A stretch of DNA of 64,000 nucleotides from Eoetvoesia sp035555955 (GCF_035555955.1 NZ_DATMGA010000014.1:115829-179828), one strand, 5' to 3'. Counted from the first letter of the stretch, positions 1 through 9,559 are shown. A program made the numbers and translations. The notes: generated by a model from the sequence alone, not told the origin.

Positions 1-78
1 GATCTGGACATGGTGACGGTGCCCCAGGGTAATCATGGATATGAGCTAAATGTTATGTGAAACGCCTTTAAATTTCAA

Positions 79-108
79 TTGACCTTATGTCAGGCCAATG
101 TCTACCAT
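79..108 (+). promoter_or_regulatory. candidate sigma-70 promoter of the region A operon
   Basis: TTGACC at 79-84 (5 of 6 matches to the -35 consensus) is followed after an 18-bp spacer by TACCAT at 103-108 (4 of 6 to the -10 consensus). It lies about 77 bases before the start codon of the binding-protein gene at 185. No other gene start is visible upstream in the window, so this is the best promoter candidate for the catabolic operon, but the -10 match is weak and the call is tentative. Confidence 0.3.
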
Positions 109-184
109 GTCTCACGTCGTTAAAAAGACAAGACGAAATGGCGCAACCGCCATCCATAACTACGCGAGACAAAAGGACCTAATC

Positions 185-1270
185 ATGATTACTCGTCGCA
201 TCGTGGCGCGCAGTGCCGCCGCCATGGCTGTTTTGGCAATCACCGCGTCCGCCCAGGCCGCCGACTGGTTCCCGCAACCCGTGAACCTGACCACGGCGGA
301 CGGCAAGACCACGCAAGTCGAATATCAGGCGCAAACCAAGAAGGCCAGCCGCAACTGGAAAATTTGCGTTTCCTACCCCCATATGAAGGACCCGTTCTTC
401 CTGGCGTCCGATTACGGTGCCGTCGAAGAGGCCAAACGCCTGGGAGTGAGCGTACAGGTCCTGGACGCGGGCGGCTATACGCAATTGAGCAATCAAATCT
501 CGCAGATCGAGGATTGCGTCGCCGGCGGCGCCAATGCGGTGGTGATGGTGGCCATTGCGGCGGATGGCATGGATAACCTGTTGCGCAGCCTCAAGGAAAA
601 GAATATTGTCGTCGTCGACGCCATCAATGGCGTAACGTCCAAAGACGTATCGGCCCGCGTGCTGACCAATCCTCACGACGAGGCGATGCGCGCAGGCCAG
701 TACCTGGCGAAGAAGCATCCCAAGGGCACGCCCACCGTTCATGTGGGCTGGCTGCCGGGGCCTGCCGGCGCGGGTTTCGTCGAGGCCTTCAACGCAGGGT
801 TCCACGAAGGAATCAAGGACAGCGCGGTGGTTGTCGACGAGACCAAGTATGGCGACGTGGGCAAAGAGGTGCAGGGCCGCCTGGTGGAGGACATGCTTCA
901 AACTCACAAGGACCTGGACTACGTGGTGGGAACGGCCGTCATGGTCGAGGCCGCCATTCCCTTGCTGCGGGCGCAAAAGCTGGATAAAAAGGTAAAGCTG
1001 GTTTCCGTATACCTGACCCCGGGTGTGTACCAGGCCTTGAAGAGCAACCGGATCGAGGCGGCGGGTGTCGCGCCCGTGGTGCTGACCTCGCGCATGCAGA
1101 TCGACACCGCCGTGCGCATACTCGAAGAGGGCAAGAACCGCGAGCCCGTGACCACGGTCAATACGCTGGGCAAGGTGTATACGCCCGCCACGGTCAAGGA
1201 AATCGATCCTCTTGAAGTCCTGGCTCCTCCCAGCTTCAAGCCGATCTTCAGCTTCAACGGCGCCAAGTAG
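185..1270 (+). CDS. TorT-like periplasmic substrate-binding protein of an ABC importer
   Basis: This 361-residue exported protein probably binds the substrate in the periplasm and hands it to the ABC transporter encoded just downstream. The ATG at 185 is preferred over an in-frame ATG at 98 because it starts a clean signal peptide (basic MITRR, hydrophobic stretch, cleavage after ASAQA, about residue 25) and has an AAGGA-type ribosome site in front. The mature part matches the TorT / sugar-binding type I fold: ICVSYPHMKD, then EEAKRLGVSVQVLDAGGYTQ and QIEDCVAGGANAVV. TorT is known as the trimethylamine-oxide sensor of the TorSR system, but no torS, torR or torA lies here. A transport role is inferred from the neighbouring RbsA/RbsC-type genes. 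The ligand is unknown. Confidence 0.85.
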   Translation: MITRRIVARSAAAMAVLAITASAQAADWFPQPVNLTTADGKTTQVEYQAQTKKASRNWKICVSYPHMKDPFFLASDYGAVEEAKRLGVSVQVLDAGGYTQLSNQISQIEDCVAGGANAVVMVAIAADGMDNLLRSLKEKNIVVVDAINGVTSKDVSARVLTNPHDEAMRAGQYLAKKHPKGTPTVHVGWLPGPAGAGFVEAFNAGFHEGIKDSAVVVDETKYGDVGKEVQGRLVEDMLQTHKDLDYVVGTAVMVEAAIPLLRAQKLDKKVKLVSVYLTPGVYQALKSNRIEAAGVAPVVLTSRMQIDTAVRILEEGKNREPVTTVNTLGKVYTPATVKEIDPLEVLAPPSFKPIFSFNGAK

Positions 1271-1293
1271 CCGCGTTGCGGGAGATTGCGCAA

Positions 1294-2814
1294 ATGAATG
1301 CCGCCGATCTGCATCCCGCGCCCGAGGCTTTGCTGAGGGTGCGGGGCTTGACCAAGCATTATGGGACGAACGTCGCGCTCAACCGGGTCGACCTCGACAT
1401 CCTGCCGGGCCGGGTGCATGTGCTCTTCGGCGAGAACGGCTCGGGGAAATCGACGTTCATCTCCATGCTGGCGGGCGCCAACCAGCCCACCAAAGGCCGG
1501 GTTGAAATAGGCGGCCATGCCGGCGCCTTCCGCAGCGTGGCCGACGCCAGGTCGCACGGCATCCGCGCGGTATTTCAGGAGTTCTCGCTCGTTCCGCAGC
1601 TGACCGTCGCCGAGAACATCGTGCTCGGCGAGGAGCCGGCCTCCACGCTGGGGGTGCTTTCCAAGGCCGAGGCCACCCAGTCCGCCCGGGCGCTGATTTC
1701 CGACCTGGGCTTCGACCTGGCGCCGGGCGATCATGTCTGTACATTGGCCCGGGGCAAGCAGCAAATGGTGGAGATCTGCAAGGCGCTGCGCCGCCCGCCC
1801 GCCGTGCTGATCCTGGACGAGCCCACCGCCTCCTTGTCCGAGCATGACGCCAAGGCGCTGTTCGCGCTGGTCCGGCGCCTGCGGGACGACGGCTGCGCCA
1901 TCATCTACATTACGCACCGCATGCACGAAATCCCCTTGCTGGGCGATGAGGTGTCGGTGTTGCGGGACGGGAACCTCATTGCCACGGTTCCGGCGGACAC
2001 TCCCGAGAGCGAGCTGATTCAATTGATGACGGGCAGGGCATTGTCCGACATCTACCCGGAACTGCCAGAGCCCACAGGAGACAGCCGCCTGACGCTGCGC
2101 AATCTCAGCCTTGCGCCGGAGCTGGGCGTGACGACGGTAACGGACATCAATCTGGAAGTCCGGGCCGGCGAAATCGTCGGTGTGGCCGGCCTGGTCGGCT
2201 GCGGCAAGAGCGAGCTGGGGCAAGCCTGTTTCGGCCTGCGCAAAGTCAAGGCGGGCGAGATCCGCCTGGATGGCGAGCCCGTGCGTTTCTCGCACCCGGC
2301 GCATGCCATTGCCAAGGGACTTTGGTACAGCCCTTCCGATCGCAAGAACGATGGCCTGGCGATGGGCCGTTCGGCTCGGGAGAACATGAGCTTGTCGGGT
2401 CTTGCCTGGGGGCGCATTGCGGGCCGGTGGCTCAAGCCCCGCCAGGAGAACCAGTTGCTTGGCGAATTGTCCCGCAGCGTCATGTTTCCGCAAGCCAGGC
2501 TGGGCGAGTCCGTCAGCAACTTTTCGGGTGGCAACCAGCAAAAAGTATTGCTCGCCAAGGGCCTGGCCCAGAATATCGGCGTGTATGTCTTCGACGAGCC
2601 CACCGTGGGCGTCGACGTGGGCGCCCGCCCGGCCATTTACCAATATATGGCGAATCTGCTCAAGGCCGGCGCCGCAATCTTGCTGGTGTCGTCGGATCTA
2701 TCCGAGCTGTTCGGCTTGTCTCATCGTGTTTTGGTCATGAATGGCGGGCGCATCGTCGATGAGTTTCAACGCGGTGATTACGAAGAACATCGCGTTCTGG
2801 AAAAATTTTTTTAG
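1294..2814 (+). CDS. RbsA/XylG-type ABC transporter ATP-binding protein (two ATPase domains)
   Basis: This 506-residue cytoplasmic protein carries two ABC ATPase domains in tandem, as in RbsA, XylG and MglA, and would energise import through the permease encoded next. The first domain has Walker A GENGSGKST and Walker B VLILDEPTASL, with a degenerate signature (LARGKQQMVEI). The second has a Walker A-like GLVGCGKSEL, the signature FSGGNQQKV and VYVFDEPTVGVDVGA. The ATG at 1294 is chosen because GGGAG at 1280-1284 sits at a suitable distance. An in-frame TTG at 1276 lacks a ribosome site. It starts 23 bases after the binding-protein gene, so the two are co-transcribed. The family is mostly known for sugars, but here it sits among aromatic-degradation genes. 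Confidence 0.9.
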   Translation: MNAADLHPAPEALLRVRGLTKHYGTNVALNRVDLDILPGRVHVLFGENGSGKSTFISMLAGANQPTKGRVEIGGHAGAFRSVADARSHGIRAVFQEFSLVPQLTVAENIVLGEEPASTLGVLSKAEATQSARALISDLGFDLAPGDHVCTLARGKQQMVEICKALRRPPAVLILDEPTASLSEHDAKALFALVRRLRDDGCAIIYITHRMHEIPLLGDEVSVLRDGNLIATVPADTPESELIQLMTGRALSDIYPELPEPTGDSRLTLRNLSLAPELGVTTVTDINLEVRAGEIVGVAGLVGCGKSELGQACFGLRKVKAGEIRLDGEPVRFSHPAHAIAKGLWYSPSDRKNDGLAMGRSARENMSLSGLAWGRIAGRWLKPRQENQLLGELSRSVMFPQARLGESVSNFSGGNQQKVLLAKGLAQNIGVYVFDEPTVGVDVGARPAIYQYMANLLKAGAAILLVSSDLSELFGLSHRVLVMNGGRIVDEFQRGDYEEHRVLEKFF

Positions 2815-2825
2815 TGAGACTTCTT

Positions 2826-3851
2826 ATGGCTACCTCGGACATTTCCAAGCCCCTGGCGGCAGTCCAGATTCCCGACCGTCAGGGCAGGCTCAGGCCTGCG
2901 GTCAAGTTCCTGCTTTATTACCGCCAGGCGCTGGTGCTGCCGGTGCTGTTCGTCGCCGCGCTGATCCTGTTTTCGCTGGGGGCGCCGGGATTCCTCAGCG
3001 CCGACAACCTTACCAACGTTGCGCGCCAATCCGTTTACCTGATGATTGTTTCGCTGGGGCAACTGGTGGTGCTGATCGTCGGAGGACTGGACCTTTCAGT
3101 GGGCGTCATTGCCGCGCTGGTGTCGGTGGTGGGGGCGATGGTCATGGCCGGCACGTTCGCCGCCATGCCTGACTACCCATGGCTTGCCATTGGCCTGGGC
3201 ATCCTGGCTGGCGCCGCGATCGGAGCTTGCGTCGGCCTCATCAACGGCGTGGGCTCGGCCATCATGCGCATCCCGCCGTTCATGATGACGCTGGGCATGT
3301 CCTCGGTCGTGTTCGGCGTGGCGCTTTTCATCGGCGGCGGCGTGCCCGTCTACGGCATTCCGACCCAGTTCGGCGAGACATTCGGCTTTGGCGAGATTGC
3401 GGGCATTCCCATCCCCACCCTGGTGACCATTGCCTTGATCGTGTGCGTTTACTTCCTGCTGGAGTGGACGCGCTTTGGCCGCCACCTGTACGCGGTGGGC
3501 GGAAACCTGCGCGCCGCCCAGCTTTCGGGGGTTCGTTGCGAACGGGTGATCATCCTGGCCTTCGTCATTGCCGGCGTATTCGCCGCCATCACGGGATTGC
3601 TGTTGACGGCGCGCCTGGACACCGGTGAGTCGAATATAGGCTCGAGCCTGCCGCTGGAATCGATTGCCGCCTGCGTCATCGCCGGCGTCAGCCTGGCGGG
3701 GGGCGTGGGCCGCACATTCAACGTCGTGCTGGGAACGGTACTGATCATGCTGGTGCAGAACGGCTTGAACCTCATGCAGGTCGGCGCCTATGCTTCGACG
3801 ATGGCGATCGGCGCGATCCTGATCTTTGCGATGGCGCTTTCCAGAAAATGA
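2826..3851 (+). CDS. RbsC-type ABC transporter permease
   Basis: This 341-residue inner-membrane protein is the channel subunit of the importer. It has many hydrophobic segments of the BPD_transp_2 family, and motifs such as VGGLDLSVG, GGNLRAAQLSG and SLAGGVGRTF are typical of RbsC/XylH/AraH permeases. The ATG at 2826 follows a weak GTGAG site. An in-frame GTG at 2814 would overlap the stop of the ATPase gene by one base and is possible. Receptor, double ATPase and a single permease gene form a complete carbohydrate-uptake-type importer, so the permease is presumed to work as a homodimer. Confidence 0.88.
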   Translation: MATSDISKPLAAVQIPDRQGRLRPAVKFLLYYRQALVLPVLFVAALILFSLGAPGFLSADNLTNVARQSVYLMIVSLGQLVVLIVGGLDLSVGVIAALVSVVGAMVMAGTFAAMPDYPWLAIGLGILAGAAIGACVGLINGVGSAIMRIPPFMMTLGMSSVVFGVALFIGGGVPVYGIPTQFGETFGFGEIAGIPIPTLVTIALIVCVYFLLEWTRFGRHLYAVGGNLRAAQLSGVRCERVIILAFVIAGVFAAITGLLLTARLDTGESNIGSSLPLESIAACVIAGVSLAGGVGRTFNVVLGTVLIMLVQNGLNLMQVGAYASTMAIGAILIFAMALSRK

Positions 3852-3928
3852 ATCTTGTTTATGACTACTGGCTTGCCGGGCGCAAGAACGGCGCGGCCAA
3901 CCTACAAATATCTTAGGAGACTGAATCC

Positions 3929-5473
3929 ATGAATAGCCCTGAAGTGATTTCCGGCGTAAAGAATGTGCCCTTTACCGGCAAGGAGTACCTGGACAGCCTG
4001 GATGACGGCCGCGAGGTCTGGATCTACGGGAAGCGGGTCGAAAAAATCACCGAGCACCCCGCATTCCGCAATTCCGCCCGCATGGTGGCGCGCATCTACG
4101 ATGCGCTGCACGACGAGTCGAAGCGCGACATCCTGACGACGGCCAACGACTCGGGTGGTTTTACCCATCGCTTTTTCCGCGCGCCGCATACCGTTGCGGA
4201 GCAAGTGGCGCAGCGCGACGCGATCGCCGAAATACAGCGCGTGTCTTATGGATGGATGGGGCGTTCGCCCGATTACAAGGGCTCCTTCCTGGGGACGCTG
4301 GGCGCCAATTCGGCGTTCTACCGGGGCTACGAGCAAAATGCGTTGCGCTGGTACAAAAAGGCCCAGGAGCGCACCTGGTACATCAATCACGCCATCATGA
4401 ATCCGCCGGTCGACCGCAACAAGCCCAGCGCCGATACCTCCGACGTGTTCATCCGCGTCGTCAAGGAAACCGACGCGGGCATTTACGTGAGCGGCGCCAA
4501 GGTCGTGGCGACGGCTTCTGCGCTTACGCACTATACGTTTGTCGCCCACGCAGGGCAGGTGCCCATCAAGGATCCGCGGTTCGCGCCGGTATTCATGGTG
4601 CCCACCGGGGCGCCCGGGGTCAAGATGATCTCGCGCATTTCCAATGAATACCGCGCGGCCGTGCTGGGCAGCCCCTTCGACTACCCGCTTTCCAGCCGCC
4701 TGGACGAGAACGACGCCATCCTGGTTCTGGACAATGTGTTCGTCCCTTGGGAAGACGTGTTCATGCATGGCGATGTCGATCAGGCCAACCGCTTTGCACC
4801 CGACTCCGGCTTCAACAGCCGGGCCTCCATGCATGGCTGCACCCGCCTGGCCGTGAAGCTGGATTTCATTTGCGGCTTGTTGTGCAAGGCCCTGGAAATC
4901 ACCGGCAGCGTTTCCTTCCATGGTGTTCAGTCGCGCCTGGGCGAGGTGCTTGCCTGGCGCAACTCCATGTGGGCCATGTCGGACGCCATGGCGAAAAGCG
5001 ATATTGCCTGGAACGGCATGGTGCAGCCCGATGCGCGGTTTGCGACCGCCTACCGCGTACTGTCGCAAATTGCATTCCCTGCGATCAAGAACATCATCGA
5101 GACCAGCGTCGCCAGCGGCCTCATTTACCTGAACTCGCACGCCGACGACTTCAAGGCGCCGGAAATCCGCGGCTATCTCGACCAATACGTGCGCGGCACC
5201 GGAGACATCGACGCGGTGGAGCGCGTCAAGACCATGAAGCTGCTTTGGGACACCATCGGCACCGAATTCGGCGCCCGCCACGAGCTGTACGAAATCAATT
5301 ACCTGGGTTCCAACGACGTCACCCGCATGGCGAACCTGTTCGATGCGCAAGGCAGCGGCGACATGGCCAACATGAAGAGCTTCGTCGAGACCTGCATGAA
5401 CGAATACGATCTGGACGGCTGGACGGTGCCGGATCTGGTCAATCCGGACGACGTGAGCGTCCTGCGCCGTTAA
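3929..5473 (+). CDS. HpaB-like flavin-dependent aromatic monooxygenase, oxygenase component
   Basis: This 514-residue enzyme belongs to the 4-hydroxyphenylacetate 3-monooxygenase large-component family (HpaB, PheA1, TftD types). These use reduced FAD from a separate reductase and O2 to ortho-hydroxylate phenolic rings. Family features visible include FTGKEYLDSLDDGREVWIYG at the start, SYGWMGRSPDYKGSF and the C-terminal EINYLGSNDVTRM. Length is normal for the family. AGGAG precedes the ATG at 3929 at good spacing. The partner reductase is two genes downstream (6533-7090) and an extradiol dioxygenase follows directly, so the product is probably a catechol-like diol that is then ring-opened. The exact substrate cannot be read from sequence. 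Confidence 0.85.
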   Translation: MNSPEVISGVKNVPFTGKEYLDSLDDGREVWIYGKRVEKITEHPAFRNSARMVARIYDALHDESKRDILTTANDSGGFTHRFFRAPHTVAEQVAQRDAIAEIQRVSYGWMGRSPDYKGSFLGTLGANSAFYRGYEQNALRWYKKAQERTWYINHAIMNPPVDRNKPSADTSDVFIRVVKETDAGIYVSGAKVVATASALTHYTFVAHAGQVPIKDPRFAPVFMVPTGAPGVKMISRISNEYRAAVLGSPFDYPLSSRLDENDAILVLDNVFVPWEDVFMHGDVDQANRFAPDSGFNSRASMHGCTRLAVKLDFICGLLCKALEITGSVSFHGVQSRLGEVLAWRNSMWAMSDAMAKSDIAWNGMVQPDARFATAYRVLSQIAFPAIKNIIETSVASGLIYLNSHADDFKAPEIRGYLDQYVRGTGDIDAVERVKTMKLLWDTIGTEFGARHELYEINYLGSNDVTRMANLFDAQGSGDMANMKSFVETCMNEYDLDGWTVPDLVNPDDVSVLRR

Positions 5474-5511
5474 GCGCGAGTCCCATGGATCACATGTTTG
5501 CGGAGCAATCA

Positions 5512-6444
5512 ATGACTAAAGCACAAGGGATCGCCTATGTGGTTTACCAGGCCACCGACCTGGATCTCATGGAGTCCTTCATGCGGGATTTCGGCCTGGT
5601 CACGGCCAGGAAGGAACCCGACGTTCTTTACATGCGTGGCGCGGACACGGCGCCATACCTGCACGTCACCCGACTGGGCGCCGACAATCGCTTCCTGGGA
5701 GGCGGCCTGCTGGTCGGCTCGCGCGCCGAGCTCGATGCCCTGGCCGGGCTGGAAGGGTCATCGCCGGTGGAGGCCATCGATGCCCCAGGCGGCGGCTGGA
5801 GAGTGCGCATGACTACGCCCGACGGCGTCGCCATCGACGCCGTATGGGGCCAGGAGGCCGCCAGCCCCTTGCCCGTCCGGGATCCCCATCCCTTCAACAG
5901 CGGCAGGGACAAGCAGCGCCATAACCAGTCGCTGCGGCCCAAGCGCGAGCCGGGCCTGGTGCTGCGCCTGGGGCACTTCGTCCTGCGAGTCAGCAATCAC
6001 GACGAATCCGTCGCCTGGTTCCAGAAGCGTTTCCAGTTGCTGCCCTCCGACTATATGTGCATTCCGGGTGACGAGAGCACGGTGATCGGCACGTTCCTGC
6101 GCTGCGACAAGGGTCCGGAGCTGGTCGACCACCACTCCATGCTCATCGTCCAAGCGGAGGAAACCGGCGTGCATCACTGCTCGTTCGAGCTGCAGGATCT
6201 GGATGCAGTCATGGGAGCGCACGATTACCTGGCCTCGCGGGGCTATCGCCTCGATGTCGGTGTCGGCCGCCACCTGATCGGCAGCCAGATATTCGATTAC
6301 TGGCGGGATCCCTTCGGCTTCCGGGTCGAGCACTACACCGACGGCGATGCCGTCGATCGGGAGTTCCAGCCCGGCAAGTTCGCAGGGCGCGCCGACGAGA
6401 CCACCCAGTGGGGGATGGATCCCACGCCGGAGTTTTTCGAGTAG
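5512..6444 (+). CDS. two-domain extradiol ring-cleavage dioxygenase (VOC superfamily)
   Basis: This 310-residue protein has the duplicated vicinal-oxygen-chelate fold of type I extradiol dioxygenases such as BphC and catechol 2,3-dioxygenase. The N-terminal domain (about 1-135) lacks metal ligands. The C-terminal domain supplies the expected iron triad: His155 (GHFVLRV), a His of the pair 221-222 (VHHCSFEL) and Glu273 (FRVEHYTDG). The reaction would be O2-dependent meta-cleavage of the diol made by the neighbouring monooxygenase. The ATG at 5512 is chosen because GGAG lies six bases upstream; two earlier in-frame ATGs (5485, 5494) have no ribosome site. The gene lies 38 bases after the oxygenase gene. 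Confidence 0.85.
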   Translation: MTKAQGIAYVVYQATDLDLMESFMRDFGLVTARKEPDVLYMRGADTAPYLHVTRLGADNRFLGGGLLVGSRAELDALAGLEGSSPVEAIDAPGGGWRVRMTTPDGVAIDAVWGQEAASPLPVRDPHPFNSGRDKQRHNQSLRPKREPGLVLRLGHFVLRVSNHDESVAWFQKRFQLLPSDYMCIPGDESTVIGTFLRCDKGPELVDHHSMLIVQAEETGVHHCSFELQDLDAVMGAHDYLASRGYRLDVGVGRHLIGSQIFDYWRDPFGFRVEHYTDGDAVDREFQPGKFAGRADETTQWGMDPTPEFFE

Positions 6445-6532
6445 CGGGCCGCGTCGCGAAGATGACGTGCACGCCGCTTCCACGGGACTGGAATCGGGTG
6501 GCAGCGGCGGCGGGTTTTTCAAGGAGAATGGA

Positions 6533-7090
6533 ATGCGAACATCGGATATCGGAATCAACGTGGACAGGGGCGGCGATGCGCCCGGCTTCGACGCGCGGGA
6601 TTTTCGCAATGCCATGGGCCAGTTCGCCACGGGGGTCGTGGTGATCGCCACGAGCATCGACGGCCATACGCACGGCATGACGGCCAATGCATTCATGTCG
6701 GGCTCGCTGGAGCCTCCCCTGATCATCGTGTCGGTGGCCTGCAATGCGCGGATGCACTCCAAGATAGCGCAGGGAGGCCGCTTCGGAGTCAGCATGCTCA
6801 GCGAGCACCAGGAATGGTGCAGCAACCATTTTGCCGGCAAGCCGGCCGAGGGGCGGCAACCCGAGTTCGAATCGCTGAGCGGCGCGCCTGTCCTGGCGCA
6901 GGCCAAGGTCAAGATCGCCGCCGAGCTGCGGCATGTCTATGCCTGCGGCGATCACACTTTGTTCGTGGGCGAGGTCAAGAGCCTCGAGCATCGATCGCGC
7001 GACGAGGGCCCACTGCTGTTTCACGGCGGCCGCTATGCCAGGCTGGCCGGGTCTGATTCCATGGCCATGGGCGGCGCCACGCAAGCTTGA
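6533..7090 (+). CDS. flavin reductase component (HpaC-like)
   Basis: This 185-residue protein is a flavin reductase-like domain protein that would reduce FMN or FAD with NAD(P)H and supply the HpaB-like oxygenase. The family pattern is clear: FRNAMGQFATGVVVIAT near the start, GMTANAFMSGSLEPPLI, and LFHGGRYARL at the end. The ATG at 6533 has a perfect AAGGAG at 6521-6526; an upstream in-frame ORF extension reaches 6347 but overlaps the dioxygenase gene and has no ribosome site. The extradiol dioxygenase gene lies between the two monooxygenase components, which suggests the three act as one hydroxylation and cleavage unit. Confidence 0.85.
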   Translation: MRTSDIGINVDRGGDAPGFDARDFRNAMGQFATGVVVIATSIDGHTHGMTANAFMSGSLEPPLIIVSVACNARMHSKIAQGGRFGVSMLSEHQEWCSNHFAGKPAEGRQPEFESLSGAPVLAQAKVKIAAELRHVYACGDHTLFVGEVKSLEHRSRDEGPLLFHGGRYARLAGSDSMAMGGATQA

Positions 7091-7151
7091 AGAGAATGGA
7101 AATTTGCCGTGAAGAATTCATTTGCACATATCGGTCGAAAAGGCGGGCGCC

Positions 7152-9542
7152 ATGAAATCTGAACCCCTGGCCGCCGTATCGCAAGGCATCGGGGCTTCCA
7201 TGCCGCGCCTGGAGGATCCACGCCTGCTGACCGGGCAAGGCGCTTATGCCGACGACTTCAACCTTCCCGACCAGGCGCGCGGCTATGTGCTGCGTTCGCC
7301 CGTGGCCCATGCGCTGATACGCGATATCGATGTCGCCCCTGCACTCGACGTGCCCGGTGTGTACGCGGTGCTGACGGCCGAGGACTACAAGGCCGACGGC
7401 CTTGGCGAGATGCCCTGCGTGAGCATTCCGCCGTCCATAACGGGCAAGACGTATCACCGCACGCCATTTCCGCCTTTGTCCGATGGCCGGGTGCTGGCGA
7501 TCGGTTCGGGCGTGGCATTCATTGTTGCGCAGACCCTGGAAATCGCCATGGACGCCGCCGAGCGCATCAAGGTCGACTACGAGGTGCTGCCGGCCGCGCC
7601 CACGGTAGCCGCCGCCATTGCCGACGGCGCGCCGCTGGTATGGCCGGACGCCGCCGGCAACCGTTGCTTCCAGCACGAGCTTGGCGATGCGGCGAAGACC
7701 GATGCCGCGTTTGCGCGTGCCGAGCACGTCGTCAAGGCGCGCATCGTCAATCAGCGCATGGCGGGCAATCCGCTGGAGCCCCGCACCTATTTGGGCAGTT
7801 ATCACGAAGCCAACCAGCAATACCAATTGCGAACCTCGACGTCCAATCCGCACCGCATCCGGCTGCTGCTTGCCGAGCACATATTCCGGGTGCCCGCGCA
7901 TCGGGTGCATGTCGTGGCGGGCGATGTGGGCGGAGGGTTCGGCACCAAGGGAGGGCTGTATCCCGAGGAAATCCTGGTGCTGTGGGCGGCGCGGCGCGTC
8001 GGCCGGCCGGTCAAGTGGGTCTGCGACCGCAGCGAGGCCTTTCTTTCCGACTTCAACGGCCGCGATCAGATCGCCGATGCCCAGCTGGCCCTGCTCAAGG
8101 ACGGCACGGTGCTGGGAATGCGCGTTATCCTGAATCACGACCTGGGCTGCCAGCTCGGGCCGTCCACCGCCCATCCACCTCTGGTCGGAGCCCGCATGCT
8201 TTCAGGCGTGTATGCCTTTCCCGCCATGCATGTGGAAATCAACGGCATATTCACGCATAGCCGTACGCTCACCACGTATCGGGGCGCGGGCCGTCCCGAA
8301 TCCACGATGGTGGTAGAGCGGATGCTGGACATCGCGGCCGCGGAACTGGGCCTGGATCCCGTGGAAATCCGCCGGCGCAACTTCATCCGGCCCGACCAGA
8401 TGCCTTATCGCACGGCCATCAACGAGACCTACGATTGCGGCGAGTTCGAAGCCGTCATGGATGCGGCGCTCGAACTGGATCAGTGGAACGGTTTCGAGGC
8501 GCGCAAGAAGCAAAGCGAAGAAAAAGGGCTGCTGCGGGGCCGTGGCCTGTCCGTCTATATCGAAGTGTGCGCCACCATCAGCGACCGCATGGAAGTCCGG
8601 TTCGACGCCACTGGCGGCGTGACGATATTGGCAGGCACGTTTTCCTACGGGCAGGGGCATGAAACCAGTTTTTCGCAGATGGTGCACGAGTGGCTGGCTG
8701 TGCCGATAGACCGTATCCGCTACGTTCAGGGGGATACCGACAAGGTCGCCAATGGCCGGGGCAGTTTCGGCTCGCGCAGCATGACCGTGGGCGGTTCGGC
8801 GCTGTTGGCCGCCTGCCGGCAGATCATTGCGCGGGGACGCAGCGTTGCGGCCATTCTGCTCGATTGCCAGGAGGACGACCTGGATTTCGAGGGCGGCGTC
8901 TACAGGCATCGCGACGGCAAGATGGTCACCCTGGACCGCGTGGCGCGGGCCACCTATGCCTGGGGGGCTCCCAAGCCTCTGCCCGCCGAATTATGGAACG
9001 GGCTTGAAGGCAGGGGGTATTTTTCGGCCAATCCCCAAAACTATCCCAACGGGTGCTACATCGCCGAGGTCGAGGTCGACCCCGACACGGGCATGGTCGC
9101 GCTGGACACTGTGGTGGCGGTCGACGATGTAGGCAATGTCGTCAACCCGCTGTTGCTGGAAGGCCAGATCCACGGCGGCATCGCCCAGGCGGCTGGCCAG
9201 GCCCTGAAAGAGCAGGTTGTGCATGCGGACGATGGCCAGCTCATTACTGGATCCTTCACCGACTACGCCATGCCGAAGGCCAAGGATTTTCCACGCTTCA
9301 TCACCGCGTTGCGCCCGGTGCCCACCAAGACCAATCCGCTGGGCGTCAAGGGCGGCGCGGAAACCGGTACGGTCGGGCTGCCGCCCGCCATCGTTTCCGC
9401 CGTGATCGATGCGTTGCACCCATATGGCGTGCGGCATCTGGACATGCCGCTGACCCCCCTGAAGGTCTGGCAGGCCATTGCCCAGAGCGGGAACGCCGGG
9501 CAAGGCTCTCATGGCGACGCTGCGCCGCAAGACAAGAATTGA
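7152..9542 (+). CDS. molybdenum hydroxylase large subunit (xanthine dehydrogenase / CoxL form II-like)
   Basis: This 796-residue protein is the molybdopterin-cytosine-dinucleotide-binding subunit of a xanthine-oxidase-family hydroxylase, which adds water-derived oxygen to an aldehyde or an N-heteroaromatic ring. It begins with the typical IGASMPRLEDPRLLTGQGAY segment and contains VAGDVGGGFGTKGG. The active-site loop reads TYRGAGR (about residues 375-381). This is the form II pattern, not the CSFR loop of true CO dehydrogenases, so CO oxidation is unlikely. Glu737 (GGAETGTVG) corresponds to the catalytic glutamate. The ATG at 7152 is chosen; a TTG at 7122 is a weaker alternative. The small and FAD subunits follow, with a CoxG-like gene between. 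Confidence 0.9.
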   Translation: MKSEPLAAVSQGIGASMPRLEDPRLLTGQGAYADDFNLPDQARGYVLRSPVAHALIRDIDVAPALDVPGVYAVLTAEDYKADGLGEMPCVSIPPSITGKTYHRTPFPPLSDGRVLAIGSGVAFIVAQTLEIAMDAAERIKVDYEVLPAAPTVAAAIADGAPLVWPDAAGNRCFQHELGDAAKTDAAFARAEHVVKARIVNQRMAGNPLEPRTYLGSYHEANQQYQLRTSTSNPHRIRLLLAEHIFRVPAHRVHVVAGDVGGGFGTKGGLYPEEILVLWAARRVGRPVKWVCDRSEAFLSDFNGRDQIADAQLALLKDGTVLGMRVILNHDLGCQLGPSTAHPPLVGARMLSGVYAFPAMHVEINGIFTHSRTLTTYRGAGRPESTMVVERMLDIAAAELGLDPVEIRRRNFIRPDQMPYRTAINETYDCGEFEAVMDAALELDQWNGFEARKKQSEEKGLLRGRGLSVYIEVCATISDRMEVRFDATGGVTILAGTFSYGQGHETSFSQMVHEWLAVPIDRIRYVQGDTDKVANGRGSFGSRSMTVGGSALLAACRQIIARGRSVAAILLDCQEDDLDFEGGVYRHRDGKMVTLDRVARATYAWGAPKPLPAELWNGLEGRGYFSANPQNYPNGCYIAEVEVDPDTGMVALDTVVAVDDVGNVVNPLLLEGQIHGGIAQAAGQALKEQVVHADDGQLITGSFTDYAMPKAKDFPRFITALRPVPTKTNPLGVKGGAETGTVGLPPAIVSAVIDALHPYGVRHLDMPLTPLKVWQAIAQSGNAGQGSHGDAAPQDKN

Positions 9543-9559
9543 AAATGGAGACTGTTTAA

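Noticed and set aside
185..1270. Part of a trimethylamine-oxide respiration (tor) locus
   Set aside because: Despite TorT-like motifs, no torS, torR, torC or torA homologue is present. The adjacent genes are an ABC ATPase and permease.
3902..5512. Minus-strand open frame of more than 500 codons opposite the HpaB-like gene
   Set aside because: The plus strand encodes a complete HpaB-family enzyme with a good ribosome site. The antisense frame is rich in His/Arg/Val without family similarity.
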